From Armatimonadota bacterium (GTDB lineage: Bacteria; Armatimonadota; Fimbriimonadia; Fimbriimonadales; Fimbriimonadaceae), in contig JAFDWT010000041.1 of the NCBI GenBank assembly GCA_018268335.1, positions 1-38,713 on the forward strand: a stretch of DNA of 38,713 nucleotides. Direction: 5' to 3'. The notes under the pieces are model-generated. The model was not told the origin of the DNA. It saw only the letters and a program-made list of their open reading frames with translations, and searched no databases. This document shows positions 23,910 to 31,610 of the stretch, one piece after another; position 1 is the first letter of the stretch; the number at the start of each line of letters is the position of its first letter. Both the position numbers and the translations under genes were made by a program.

Positions 23910-24058
23910 ACGCCCTTCTTGCGGATCCTCTGGCTCGACTTCTTGTCGCTCAACTTGGCCGGCTTGTTGTCGGCCTGGGGCTTAGTCTCGCCGCCACCGC
24001 CGTCCGAGCGCAGTTTTTCCAGGGCTTCGCGAATTTGCTTTTTGGACGGCGGTTTCAT
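23906..24058 (-). CDS. Small basic Lys-rich protein (50 residues)
   Basis: On the minus strand, ATG 24058 to TAG 23906 encodes MKPPSKKQIREALEKLRSDG followed by GGGETKPQADNKPAK and LSDKKSSQRIRKKGV. Lys codons are nearly all AAG and third positions are GC-rich, as in the neighbours, which supports a real gene. The N-terminal helix IREALEKLRS is amphipathic, and the protein is strongly basic, so nucleic-acid or ribosome binding is possible. Its stop overlaps the VOC stop by a few bases (convergent). I do not recognise a named family. Confidence 0.6.
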   Translation of the reverse strand: MKPPSKKQIREALEKLRSDGGGGETKPQADNKPAKLSDKKSSQRIRKKGV

Positions 24059-24102
24059 TCCACGAGATTACTCTGCGTGCCACGTACAATGCAGTCTGAC
24101 TG

Positions 24103-24885
24103 ATGGATGATGTTGATGCGTTTGTGCCGGTCTCGGTTGAAGATGCTCGATCCAGGACACTGGCCGTCGCCCACTTCTTGGCCAGGCTCCTTTACTTGCC
24201 GCCACCGAGCATGCTGGATGAAATCAGACGGGAATCGACCGACGAGGAATGGCAGTCCATCCTTCAGGGATCGGCAGAGGCGACAAAGTACTTCTGTAAC
24301 GGACTGACAAAACATGGGCTATGGGACGCTTTGACTCCATCCGAGCGAGAGACCATGAGAACAGATCTTCTGCATATTTCAATGCGGATGTTCATCGACG
24401 CAAGCTGGCTTGCGGAGTCATTTACTGTCCTTATGTGGGCTCTAGACCAACTAGAGGCTTTGCCGCCTTACGACACACAAAGCGCAGGGTTGGAACTCGC
24501 TGAAGATGTCGCGGAAAACGTAAGAAAATTAGCGAACGCCTCGTTTCGACCGGAGGCGGAAATCAACCATGCGAGGAACATTGCAGAAGTTTGGCATTGG
24601 CGGAGTCGCACACGGCAATTACTAGAGGAGGGACGAACTGATATCTGCCCACCAGGGCGAACTTTCGATGCGATAGTGCGGAGTTGCGCTGCAACTTTGC
24701 AGTCTGACGGCGAGTTCCAAGCAATTGACGATGACTTTCCTGTCTTCGGCACTTCTTATCGGGCCATGAGTGATGCCCAGTGGTCCCAAGTCCGCTCTAT
24801 CACGATGGAGCGTCACCGCGCTTTGAACTGGTTGTGCGGCTTCGCACCTGAAAATAAGTGGGAGGAAACACCGACTGACACCTAA
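24103..24885 (+). CDS. DUF4272 domain protein
   Basis: This is a 260-residue protein. The DUF4272 signature is the middle part: ASWLAESFTVLMWALDQLEA followed by LPPYDTQS, and the ending RHRALNWLCGFAPENKWEET is also typical. The function is unknown; the family is usually cytoplasmic. Start ATG 24103 is the first of the frame; it lies 45 bp from the start of the divergent small basic gene. Codon use is less GC-rich than in the neighbours. An AraC-type gene follows 39 bp later on the same strand. Confidence 0.85.
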   Translation: MDDVDAFVPVSVEDARSRTLAVAHFLARLLYLPPPSMLDEIRRESTDEEWQSILQGSAEATKYFCNGLTKHGLWDALTPSERETMRTDLLHISMRMFIDASWLAESFTVLMWALDQLEALPPYDTQSAGLELAEDVAENVRKLANASFRPEAEINHARNIAEVWHWRSRTRQLLEEGRTDICPPGRTFDAIVRSCAATLQSDGEFQAIDDDFPVFGTSYRAMSDAQWSQVRSITMERHRALNWLCGFAPENKWEETPTDT

Positions 24886-24924
24886 CTCGTCGGCTCATAC
24901 ATCTGTGCACAGAGTTCTCGAATT

Positions 24925-25824
24925 ATGAAGGAATCAACCTACAAGGAGCACTGTCGCATGGTCGGCAAACTGACCAAGTTGATGCGCGAGCATCTGGACG
25001 ACGAAATGACCGTCGTCCAGATGGCAGATTCCTGTTGCTTGTCGCCCTACCATTTCCAGCGGGTATTCACCAAAGTCGCCGGTGAGGGGTGCGCGCGCAT
25101 GTACCGGCGGCTGCGCCTGGAGCGGGCGGCTTGGCAACTGCAAAACACGTCGATGTCGGTGTCCGACATCGCCTGCGCAGCCGGATTTGTCGGGCCTGAG
25201 CCATTTGCCCGCTCGTTCAAAATGGCGTACGCCTGCTCAGCAGGACAGTTCCGCCAGGCTGAGTGGACGGGCTACACGATGTTCGCCCCCAACCGGGTTC
25301 ACTTTTCACCAGACGGCGGCGGCGAGTTTGCACCGATGGAGCGCCATGGGTGCGGAATCCCGTTCCGCATCGAAGCTGTCGAACGGTTCTCGGTCATGGG
25401 CAGACGCCACATGGGCCCGCCAGGGCTGATGCACAAGACATGGAGCGCCTTTATTGAAGAGATGACCGGGCGCGGCTACGATGTCCGTCGACATCCCCTG
25501 GTCGGCTTTTCGCCAGGGCTGAGACGCTACCTACCCGCCGGCAAGGTGAGGAACCACGTCGCAGTGATGTTCGATCCTTCAATGGCCGCCGATCTGGTGG
25601 TCCAGGAGCTCGGCGGCTGCACGTGCGTCGTCAGCGAACACGTGGGATCGGGTAACAGCCTGGGCGACTTTTGGATGCGCATGTGGGCCGAGGTCATGCC
25701 GGCCGCCCGAATGCGGCAGTCCAAGGGTGTTCCGTTCCAGCTGGTCACTGCGTCCGGCGAGCCCGGCGTCTTTTGCGCCCGGCTCCATATTCCCGTTTTG
25801 ACGAACTCAGCATTTTTCGCCTGA
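24925..25824 (+). CDS. AraC-type transcriptional regulator with GyrI-like domain
   Basis: This is a 299-residue regulator. The first ~112 residues form the double helix-turn-helix of AraC/XylS (VVQMADSCCLSPYHFQRVFT and SVSDIACAAGFVGPEPFARS). The second half (about 140-299) has a GyrI/effector-binding layout: GYDVRRHPLVGFSP and DFWMRMWAEVMPAAR. The DNA-binding domain comes first, as in Rob/SoxS-like regulators. It is likely to respond to a small molecule. Target genes are unknown; DUF4272 and the TPR-like gene are its neighbours on the same strand. Confidence 0.9.
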   Translation: MKESTYKEHCRMVGKLTKLMREHLDDEMTVVQMADSCCLSPYHFQRVFTKVAGEGCARMYRRLRLERAAWQLQNTSMSVSDIACAAGFVGPEPFARSFKMAYACSAGQFRQAEWTGYTMFAPNRVHFSPDGGGEFAPMERHGCGIPFRIEAVERFSVMGRRHMGPPGLMHKTWSAFIEEMTGRGYDVRRHPLVGFSPGLRRYLPAGKVRNHVAVMFDPSMAADLVVQELGGCTCVVSEHVGSGNSLGDFWMRMWAEVMPAARMRQSKGVPFQLVTASGEPGVFCARLHIPVLTNSAFFA

Positions 25825-25858
25825 AACCAGGGGCCAAGTGTGCCTTACAATCGGCACC

Positions 25859-26662
25859 ATGCTTACGGCAACTTGTGCTCTGGCGGTCTTGGCAAGCGTT
25901 GCGCCGCCTGATCGGACCGCCGACATCGTCCGGTTCAAAGAGAAAGTGATGCGGGCCGACTACGCCGGTGACTTGACCGCACTCGACGACCTGTACCGAC
26001 AAGGTTCGGTCTATCTAGACGACCAGGCAAACGCGTCGAGGACTCGATACTGGATCGGGTACGCCAAGTGGCGTCGCGCGATCAACGGGTTCAACGAAAC
26101 ACCGACGCCGAAGTGGCTACAAGCAGACATCGAATCAGCATTCAAAGAGTTCCAAGCATCACTGGAGATTGATTCGACATATGTCGAGTCCAAAATTGCC
26201 GCCGTCTCGTGCGTCGGGTTGACTTACTTCTTTTCGGGTGGTAAGGCAACCACGAAAGAGGGGCAGGACGACTTGGCTAAGAAGGCAGAGTATGCACGCA
26301 AGCTCGTGCCCGACATCCGCAAGGACGACCCCGACAACCCGCGCTGGGCGTGGATCTGGGCACAACAGCTTTCGGTTTCTCCGAGTGACAAAGGTGGAGG
26401 GCGTGACGCCGCGATCAACCTATGCCTGAAGTCGCTTGAGCAGATGGAAAAGCGTCGGGCTCCGAAGTCCCCTCTCGAGCCCACCTGGGGCAAGCCGGAG
26501 CTGATGATGAACGTCGCCTACTACTATGCCAACATGCCGCCTCTCGACCTTCCGAAGGCAAAGGATTATGCGGTCCAGGCTCTCAAGATCGTGCCGTACT
26601 GGCACTACATGAAGGACATATTGCTGGTCCAGATCGAAACGAAGATCAAGAAGGGAACTTGA
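25859..26662 (+). CDS. Hypothetical exported TPR-like protein
   Basis: This is a 267-residue protein with a hydrophobic leader (MLTATCALAVLASVAPP). The body is helical, with repeats that look TPR-like: TRYWIGYAKWRRAINGFNET, IESAFKEFQASLEIDSTYVE and DLAKKAEYARKLVPDIRKDD. No catalytic motif is visible. The start ATG 25859 is preferred over the open frame's 25838 because the leader begins there. A strong hairpin terminator follows nine bases after the stop. Confidence 0.75.
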   Translation: MLTATCALAVLASVAPPDRTADIVRFKEKVMRADYAGDLTALDDLYRQGSVYLDDQANASRTRYWIGYAKWRRAINGFNETPTPKWLQADIESAFKEFQASLEIDSTYVESKIAAVSCVGLTYFFSGGKATTKEGQDDLAKKAEYARKLVPDIRKDDPDNPRWAWIWAQQLSVSPSDKGGGRDAAINLCLKSLEQMEKRRAPKSPLEPTWGKPELMMNVAYYYANMPPLDLPKAKDYAVQALKIVPYWHYMKDILLVQIETKIKKGT

Positions 26663-26670
26663 AAGCAAAT

Positions 26671-26700
26671 CGGGAGGACGCCAGATTTGGCGTCCTCCCG
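26671..26700. terminator. Strong hairpin between convergent genes
   Basis: CGGGAGGACGCC (26671-26682) and GGCGTCCTCCCG (26689-26700) form a perfect 12-bp stem with a six-base loop. It separates the TPR-like gene from the converging EXORDIUM-like gene and probably serves both. Confidence 0.8.
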
Positions 26701-26720
26701 ACTTGGCTCAACTTGGCCGT

Positions 26721-27758
26721 TTATAGGTGCATGGCACAGAAGCCCGTGCCTGCATTGACCCAGTTTTGTTGGACAAGGTAGTTCTTGCCACCGAACGTCA
26801 CGTTATATTTGCCGCCGGAAGCTCCGCTAGTCGTACCAAACGTCCAGGCACACTTATCGGCGTTCTCCGCGCCCGACGCGTCGTACCAGGCGTTCAGATC
26901 GGGGTCAGTCGCCGCCTCTTCGACTTCGTGGGCGATGATCGACACCATGCCGTCGGCGCCGACGCTACCGTTCGGGCCAGGGCTCTGCGCCGCGCAGGAG
27001 CTGGGGCACTTCACTGGGTTGCCGACAAACGAATACTTGATATCGAACCCGTTGATCGAAGCGCGAGTGTGCCAACCGCAATATTGGGTGCAGAAGCCCG
27101 ACTTCGTCACGTTGCTTCCTGTCAACACCAGATAGATGCCGTTGCTGTCATATGGAAACTTGCCCGTGGAAAGCGCCGACTTGACGATGTTCAGAATTTT
27201 GGTGTCTGTCAGGCTCTTTGTTCCTTGGCTGCCTGTGTCCACCGTAGTTCCAGCCAATGTCAGCTGACCAGAGACGTCGCCTGTATTGTCGCCATACGTC
27301 GTGTTGATGTTGAAGTAGGCGGAGCCACCCAGGTTCGAGATGAAGTTCGAAACGAGGGATTGGTCACTAGCCGTCCAGGCGCCGTACCAGATCACGTAAG
27401 CGTGGATCGTGCCGGTCATAACCGGGCCGTTATGGTAGTTGATGCCATGGCCGGTGCTGACACCCATAATCCCATTGCCTGGTTTAAGCCGAGCCATCGG
27501 CGAGAGCTTGCCGCCCTTGATCGGCATCACGGACTTGAACGGGACGACCCCGTCCTCCGACACAAACGTTTCGTTCTCGGCCGAATACATCGAGTTGGCA
27601 AGCGATAGATTGCGTTCGGCCGAAATTTTCCCGCCGAGCTTCCCGTCGGATTTGGCCTGGGCCAAGATCGGCGACGTGACATAAGCAACGGCCAAGAACG
27701 CGCCGACGGTCGCCAGGACCTCGGTGATCGTCAGTTTTGAGTTCAATCGAGACTTCAT
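26721..27758 (-). CDS. EXORDIUM/phosphate-induced-protein-1-like exported protein
   Basis: This is a 345-residue exported protein. The start is ATG 27758, with a GGAGTG site; the frame is open upstream. Residues 9-33 form a hydrophobic leader (LTITEVLATVGAFLAVAYVT SPIL) followed by AQAK, reminiscent of DUF1559-type pseudopilin leaders. The body matches plant EXORDIUM (PHI-1) proteins: NYHNGPVMTGTIHAYVIWYG (107-126), YCGWHTR (226-232), VGNPVKCPSSCAAQ (245-258), VGADGMVSIIAHEVEEAATD (266-285) and NAWYDASG (289-296). HEVEE (277-281) could bind metal. The molecular function is unknown even in plants. Confidence 0.85.
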   Translation of the reverse strand: MKSRLNSKLTITEVLATVGAFLAVAYVTSPILAQAKSDGKLGGKISAERNLSLANSMYSAENETFVSEDGVVPFKSVMPIKGGKLSPMARLKPGNGIMGVSTGHGINYHNGPVMTGTIHAYVIWYGAWTASDQSLVSNFISNLGGSAYFNINTTYGDNTGDVSGQLTLAGTTVDTGSQGTKSLTDTKILNIVKSALSTGKFPYDSNGIYLVLTGSNVTKSGFCTQYCGWHTRASINGFDIKYSFVGNPVKCPSSCAAQSPGPNGSVGADGMVSIIAHEVEEAATDPDLNAWYDASGAENADKCAWTFGTTSGASGGKYNVTFGGKNYLVQQNWVNAGTGFCAMHL

Positions 27759-27924
27759 TTTCACTCCACAACTAGCAGCCACGGGGACAACGATCCCCGC
27801 ATGAGGTGCTCCAGAAGTTCTGGACACCTATAGATGACACGGGCATTGTAGGGCAAAAAGAGCGCGGGCAGACAAAAACTTTATGAAAGGTTGAGCTACC
27901 TGCTCCGGTAAAACAGGTGGCGTT

Positions 27925-29313
27925 GTGTTGAAACGGTCTCTCATCCTCGTTTTCGCAGCCTCGCTGGCCGCATCCGCGCTGGCGCAAGGCTCACCAGAAA
28001 CTGTCAGCAAGATCATCGCCGAAGGCAAGGGCGCGAACAAGACTCGCTACACCCTCGAGCGCATCACCGGCGAATTTGGCGCTCGCCTGACCTCGTCGAC
28101 CCATCTGGCCGACGCCCAAAAGTGGGCGATGGAGCAGTTCAAGTCGTTCGGCTGCACCAATGTGCACTTGGAGAAGTGGGGCGAGTGGCCAGTCGGATTC
28201 GACCGCGCCAAGACCGGCCACGTCGGCCGGATGACAGCCCCGTTCAGCCGAGACTTTGAATTCACGACCGCCAGCTGGACGCCCGGCACCAACGGCCTCA
28301 AAAAAGGGCCGGCTGTCATGGAGCCCAAGACGATGGCCGACCTGGACAAGATCAAGGGCAAGCTTAAAGGCGCCTGGTTGATCAAGCTGGCCACTCCTGA
28401 TGCAAAACCAGAAGACCGCGCAAAAATCTTGGAAGCCGCCCACAAGGCCGGCATCCTGGGCGAAGTGACCGGCTCACGCAGCGAACTGGTGCTGACCGGA
28501 GGCCGCTACAACATCGAGTGGGGCAAGCTGCCGACCGCCGTGCAGATCACCATCCGCAAGAGCGACTTCGACGCCGTCACCGCCGAAATGCCAAAGGGCA
28601 AAGTCGAACTGGAGTTCGATCTCAAGCAGACGATGCGCAAGGGCCCGGTGCCCAACTACAACGTGGTCGCCGAGATCAAAGGCACGGAGAAACCCGACGA
28701 GGTGGTCATCGTCAGCGGCCATTACGACAGCTGGGACGGCCCCATGAGCCAGGGTGCCTTGGACAACGGCACTGGTTCGAGCGTCACGCTAGAAGCGGCT
28801 CGCCTCCTGAACCTGGTCGGTGCGAAGCCGAAGCGGACGATCCGTTTCATCCTGTGGAGCGGCGAGGAGCAAGGCCTGTTCGGCTCCCGCGCCTATGTCA
28901 AAGACCACGCCGCCGAGATGGACAAGATCAGCACCTGCCTGGTCGACGACGGCGGCACGAACTATTGGGGTGGCTTTGTCGGCCTCGAGACTCAACGCTC
29001 GTTCTTCCAGTCCAGCATCGACGCCCTGAATGCGGCGTTCCCAGACTTGCCCATGAAGTTCAACGCGGTGGCCAAGATGCCAAGAGGCGGCGGCAGCGAC
29101 CATGCGAGCTTCAACGCCGTCGGTGTTCCTGGCTTCTTCACGATGGAGACTGGTGTGAGTGACTACAACTACGTCCATCACACGCAGCACGACAGGATCG
29201 AAGCGGCGATCAACGCCTATCTGGTGCAGTCCAGCACGGCAGCTGCGGTCACCGCCTACAACTTGGCCTGCGCCGACACGATGTTGCCGCGCGAGCCGAA
29301 GACTGGCAATTAG
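27925..29313 (+). CDS. M28-family zinc aminopeptidase, exported
   Basis: This is a 462-residue metallopeptidase with a signal peptide (MLKRSLILVFAASLAASALA). The zinc-site residues are in place: SGHYDSW (His266), ALDNGTG (Asp280), SGEEQGLFGS (Glu314, Glu315), LVDDGG (Asp341/342) and VHHTQHD (His419). A long inserted domain (about 80-240) resembles the PA/apical insertion found in this family. It removes N-terminal residues from peptides in the periplasm or outside. The start is GTG 27925, with TTG 27928 as alternative, following an AGGTGG site. It is divergent from the EXORDIUM-like gene. Confidence 0.92.
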   Translation: MLKRSLILVFAASLAASALAQGSPETVSKIIAEGKGANKTRYTLERITGEFGARLTSSTHLADAQKWAMEQFKSFGCTNVHLEKWGEWPVGFDRAKTGHVGRMTAPFSRDFEFTTASWTPGTNGLKKGPAVMEPKTMADLDKIKGKLKGAWLIKLATPDAKPEDRAKILEAAHKAGILGEVTGSRSELVLTGGRYNIEWGKLPTAVQITIRKSDFDAVTAEMPKGKVELEFDLKQTMRKGPVPNYNVVAEIKGTEKPDEVVIVSGHYDSWDGPMSQGALDNGTGSSVTLEAARLLNLVGAKPKRTIRFILWSGEEQGLFGSRAYVKDHAAEMDKISTCLVDDGGTNYWGGFVGLETQRSFFQSSIDALNAAFPDLPMKFNAVAKMPRGGGSDHASFNAVGVPGFFTMETGVSDYNYVHHTQHDRIEAAINAYLVQSSTAAAVTAYNLACADTMLPREPKTGN

Positions 29314-29366
29314 GGTTGGAGCTATGGTGCGGCGGCTAGCCTAACAAGGCACCGCCGCATGGCTCT

Positions 29367-30239
29367 TTACGCTGCGCCGTCGATCCTGATGGAGTTGCGT
29401 TGAGCAGAGCAATACGTCTCCGCCAAGGTATGCCGCAAATTGTGGCTGTAGGCGCCGACTGTGCATTGGACGCCGTGCTGTCGCAAGTAAAGTTCGAGGG
29501 ACCGCGAGGAGAACCCGAGTTGATCCTTGGTGCAGTTGACGAGGAGGATTCCCAGCTCGTCTTTACCGACTCGGCCCAGCACATCGGGGAATTCGATGAT
29601 TTCTTGGATTACCTTGGCAGCCTTGACGATTTCAGCTTCTGGCATTTTGATCGAACAGACTCCGAGGGATGTTGCGTGCCGGAGCGCATCTCGTTCTTCA
29701 AATCGTAGCCATCGAGCCCAATCGTCTGCAAGCAGGGCACCAGTCTCAGGGTCAGTCGATGTCACGATCGCTGCATAATCGAGTGCTCTCTGGTCAGTGA
29801 CAGTTGAGACTTCGACCTCAAACAGCTTGGAGAGTTTGTCAGCGTAGTCTTGGACGACCGCCAGAGACGTGCAAACCTCTTCAGACACCGGAGCTGGGTC
29901 GATGGCGCACAGAGAGCCCATCGCCTTGCCGTTTGACCACTTCAAAGGGACGCCAAGAAAGGCCCTAATGGGCAGGACTTGACGCAGTGGCGCTTCACGA
30001 TATTCTTGGATCGAGTCTGAGTCTGGAGCAACCTGTGGTGCCTCGCCTTTGATCATGCGATAACAAAACGAGTCAGGCCAAAAATAGACGTCGCCGTCGT
30101 TGATGGGAAAGTCCTCGCCGACGCTGCTGACAATGACGTAGTCGTCTTGTTCTAGGCATGTGACCATCCAAAACTTGAAACCGACTTCCTTTTGGAGTTC
30201 GGCTAAGACATGGCGCGACTCTTCAGCGAACGTGTACAT
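29367..30239 (-). CDS. GAF-domain protein with degenerate GGDEF domain
   Basis: This is a 290-residue soluble protein. Residues 1-140 form a GAF domain (MVTCLEQDDYVIVSS, SFCYRMIKGEAPQVAPD, LGVPLKWSNGKAMGSLCAID). Residues 155-285 have a GGDEF-like layout, but the active-site motif reads GKDEL (225-229, in RVGKDELGILL) and DPLTGLPNR is reduced to DPETGALLADDW. It is therefore probably inactive as a diguanylate cyclase and may bind GTP or act as a sensor. The ATG is at 30239. The gene runs in the same direction as the RRM gene upstream, with 157 bp between. Confidence 0.88.
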   Translation of the reverse strand: MYTFAEESRHVLAELQKEVGFKFWMVTCLEQDDYVIVSSVGEDFPINDGDVYFWPDSFCYRMIKGEAPQVAPDSDSIQEYREAPLRQVLPIRAFLGVPLKWSNGKAMGSLCAIDPAPVSEEVCTSLAVVQDYADKLSKLFEVEVSTVTDQRALDYAAIVTSTDPETGALLADDWARWLRFEERDALRHATSLGVCSIKMPEAEIVKAAKVIQEIIEFPDVLGRVGKDELGILLVNCTKDQLGFSSRSLELYLRQHGVQCTVGAYSHNLRHTLAETYCSAQRNSIRIDGAA

Positions 30240-30337
30240 CCGTGCAGGACTGCTTCGAAGGCAGTGACCATATCATCTGGCAGTTCTGACTGGAACAACA
30301 TGCACAAATCAAGATAATTATAGAAAATCAATGGAAA

Positions 30338-30366
30338 TGGCGCTAGACCGGTCAGGTCTAGCGCCA
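30338..30366 (-). terminator. Terminator of the RRM gene
   Basis: TGGCGCTAGACC (30338-30349) pairs perfectly with GGTCTAGCGCCA (30355-30366) around a 5-base loop. On the minus strand the stem is followed by a T-rich segment. It lies 30 bp after the stop of the RRM gene. Confidence 0.8.
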
Positions 30367-30396
30367 CATTGTTAGTCAGATCGGATGCTGGAAGGC

Positions 30397-30738
30397 TTAC
30401 CAGCGGCCGCCGCGACCGCCGCCGTAGCCACCGCCACCGCTGCGACCACCGCCACCACCGCCGCCGTAGCCGCCTCGGCCACCGCCACCACCACCGCCGC
30501 CGCTGCGCTCTTCGCGCGGGCGAGCTTCGTTCACGGTGATCGTGCGACCACTCCACTCGGAGTTGTGCTTGTCGGCGACGGCAGCTTCAAAATTGTCGGA
30601 ATCGACGTCGACGAATCCAAAGCCCCGACCTTCGATAACACGGGGGTTGGTGGCGCCATAAGCGCTGAAATGAGAGGCGAGCTGTTGCTCGTTCACCGAA
30701 TACGGCAGATTGCCGACGTACAGAGTTTTGGTTGCCAT
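30397..30738 (-). CDS. Glycine-rich RRM RNA-binding protein
   Basis: This is a 113-residue RNA-binding protein: one RRM (about 4-75) with RNP2 LYVGNL (6-11) and RNP1 RGFGFVDV (38-45), plus a long Gly/Arg/Tyr tail (79-113). This type is common in Cyanobacteria and some other phyla, where it is often cold-induced; its tail promotes RNA annealing or clustering. The protein acts in the cytoplasm on RNA. The start ATG 30738 has a hairpin immediately upstream that overlaps its likely ribosome site. Confidence 0.93.
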   Translation of the reverse strand: MATKTLYVGNLPYSVNEQQLASHFSAYGATNPRVIEGRGFGFVDVDSDNFEAAVADKHNSEWSGRTITVNEARPREERSGGGGGGGGRGGYGGGGGGGRSGGGGYGGGRGGRW

Positions 30739-30749
30739 TGCTTTTGTGC

Positions 30750-30768
30750 CTTCTCCGCCTTGGAGAAG
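30750..30768 (-). promoter_or_regulatory. Leader hairpin masking the RRM ribosome site
   Basis: In the mRNA, CTTCTCC pairs with GGAGAAG (plus-strand 30762-30768 and 30750-30756) with a 5-base loop. The second arm, GGAGAAG, is the purine-rich stretch 11 bases before the ATG, so the hairpin would hide the Shine-Dalgarno site. This is a candidate RNA thermometer or binding site for autoregulation, inferred from sequence only. Confidence 0.45.
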
Positions 30769-30946
30769 CGTTGCGTATCTCTAAGCCAGGGGAATCGACT
30801 GTGGGAACGGCCTAGAAGACTGTGTAGACAGGAAGACACCGGGTGCGGAGGCGTAACACCGTCATTATGGCCAGGAAACCAAAGAAGTCCAAAATAGTCC
30901 CGAAAGGTGATGTTGGTGGGCTCCGCATATAGAGGGTCTTCTGTGG

Positions 30947-31558
30947 CTAGTGCGAGATCGGCTGGTGGAGACCCCAGACGTCGATGTCCTCTACCTGTGC
31001 ATGCCCGACGACACCAAATCCCAGCTTTTGGTATAGGTCGACATTGCTCTGCGACTCAGTGTCCAGACAAAGCCCTTTGCAGCCGGGAATTGAGCGCGCA
31101 GCTGTAGCTGCCGCTTCGATTAGCGACCGCCCCACGCCCTTGCCCTGCCAGCCCGGCTCGACGCCGATCATGGATACGTACAGGTTAGGCTTTGGGAACG
31201 GAATGCTGTCCACGGCCGCTGAGAAGGCGTCGAAGAACTGGACTGCCTCTGGGCCAATTTCGTCGAGCAACCGCTGCCAAATGGCGACTGCCTCCGGCGG
31301 ACGCTCCACGCCTTCAATATCGCATACAGCAGCGCCGATGGGAATGCCTTCCGACTCGGCGACAAAGACCGGGACACCGCAAAGGATTCGTCGGACAATG
31401 GCCTCGCGCATCATCCTGTCCACCCAATGTTCAATGCCGCCGGGAGCATGTGCAAAGGCCCGCTGGGGCACGACATAGTTGTAAAAGGCCCTTGACATTG
31501 GGGCACCGACGAAGGCTGCATCGTCAGCGGAGGTGACTGGGCGGACGGTGAATCCCAT
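30947..31558 (-). CDS. GNAT N-acetyltransferase
   Basis: This is a 203-residue acetyl-CoA-dependent acetyltransferase. The acetyl-CoA-binding loop is QGKGVG (138-143) in the segment VSMIGVEPGWQGKGVGRSLI; the C-terminal DTESQSNVDLYQKLGFGVV motif is also typical. The substrate is unknown. The start at 31558 (MGFTVRPVTS) is chosen because the upstream open frame would extend into the divergent glycosyltransferase gene. The two genes start 52 bp apart. Confidence 0.9.
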   Translation of the reverse strand: MGFTVRPVTSADDAAFVGAPMSRAFYNYVVPQRAFAHAPGGIEHWVDRMMREAIVRRILCGVPVFVAESEGIPIGAAVCDIEGVERPPEAVAIWQRLLDEIGPEAVQFFDAFSAAVDSIPFPKPNLYVSMIGVEPGWQGKGVGRSLIEAAATAARSIPGCKGLCLDTESQSNVDLYQKLGFGVVGHAQVEDIDVWGLHQPISH

Positions 31559-31610
31559 TGGTCGGCCAATGGTACTTGACGCCCATCTGGCCGCGAGGTA
31601 GCTTCGGCCC

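Noticed and set aside
23919-24110. Plus-strand frame of 63 codons between the VOC and DUF4272 genes
   Set aside because: The opposite strand codes for a better small basic protein over the same bases.
30385-30897. Ala/Thr-rich plus-strand frame opposite the RRM gene
   Set aside because: It is the complement of the glycine codons of the RRM tail.
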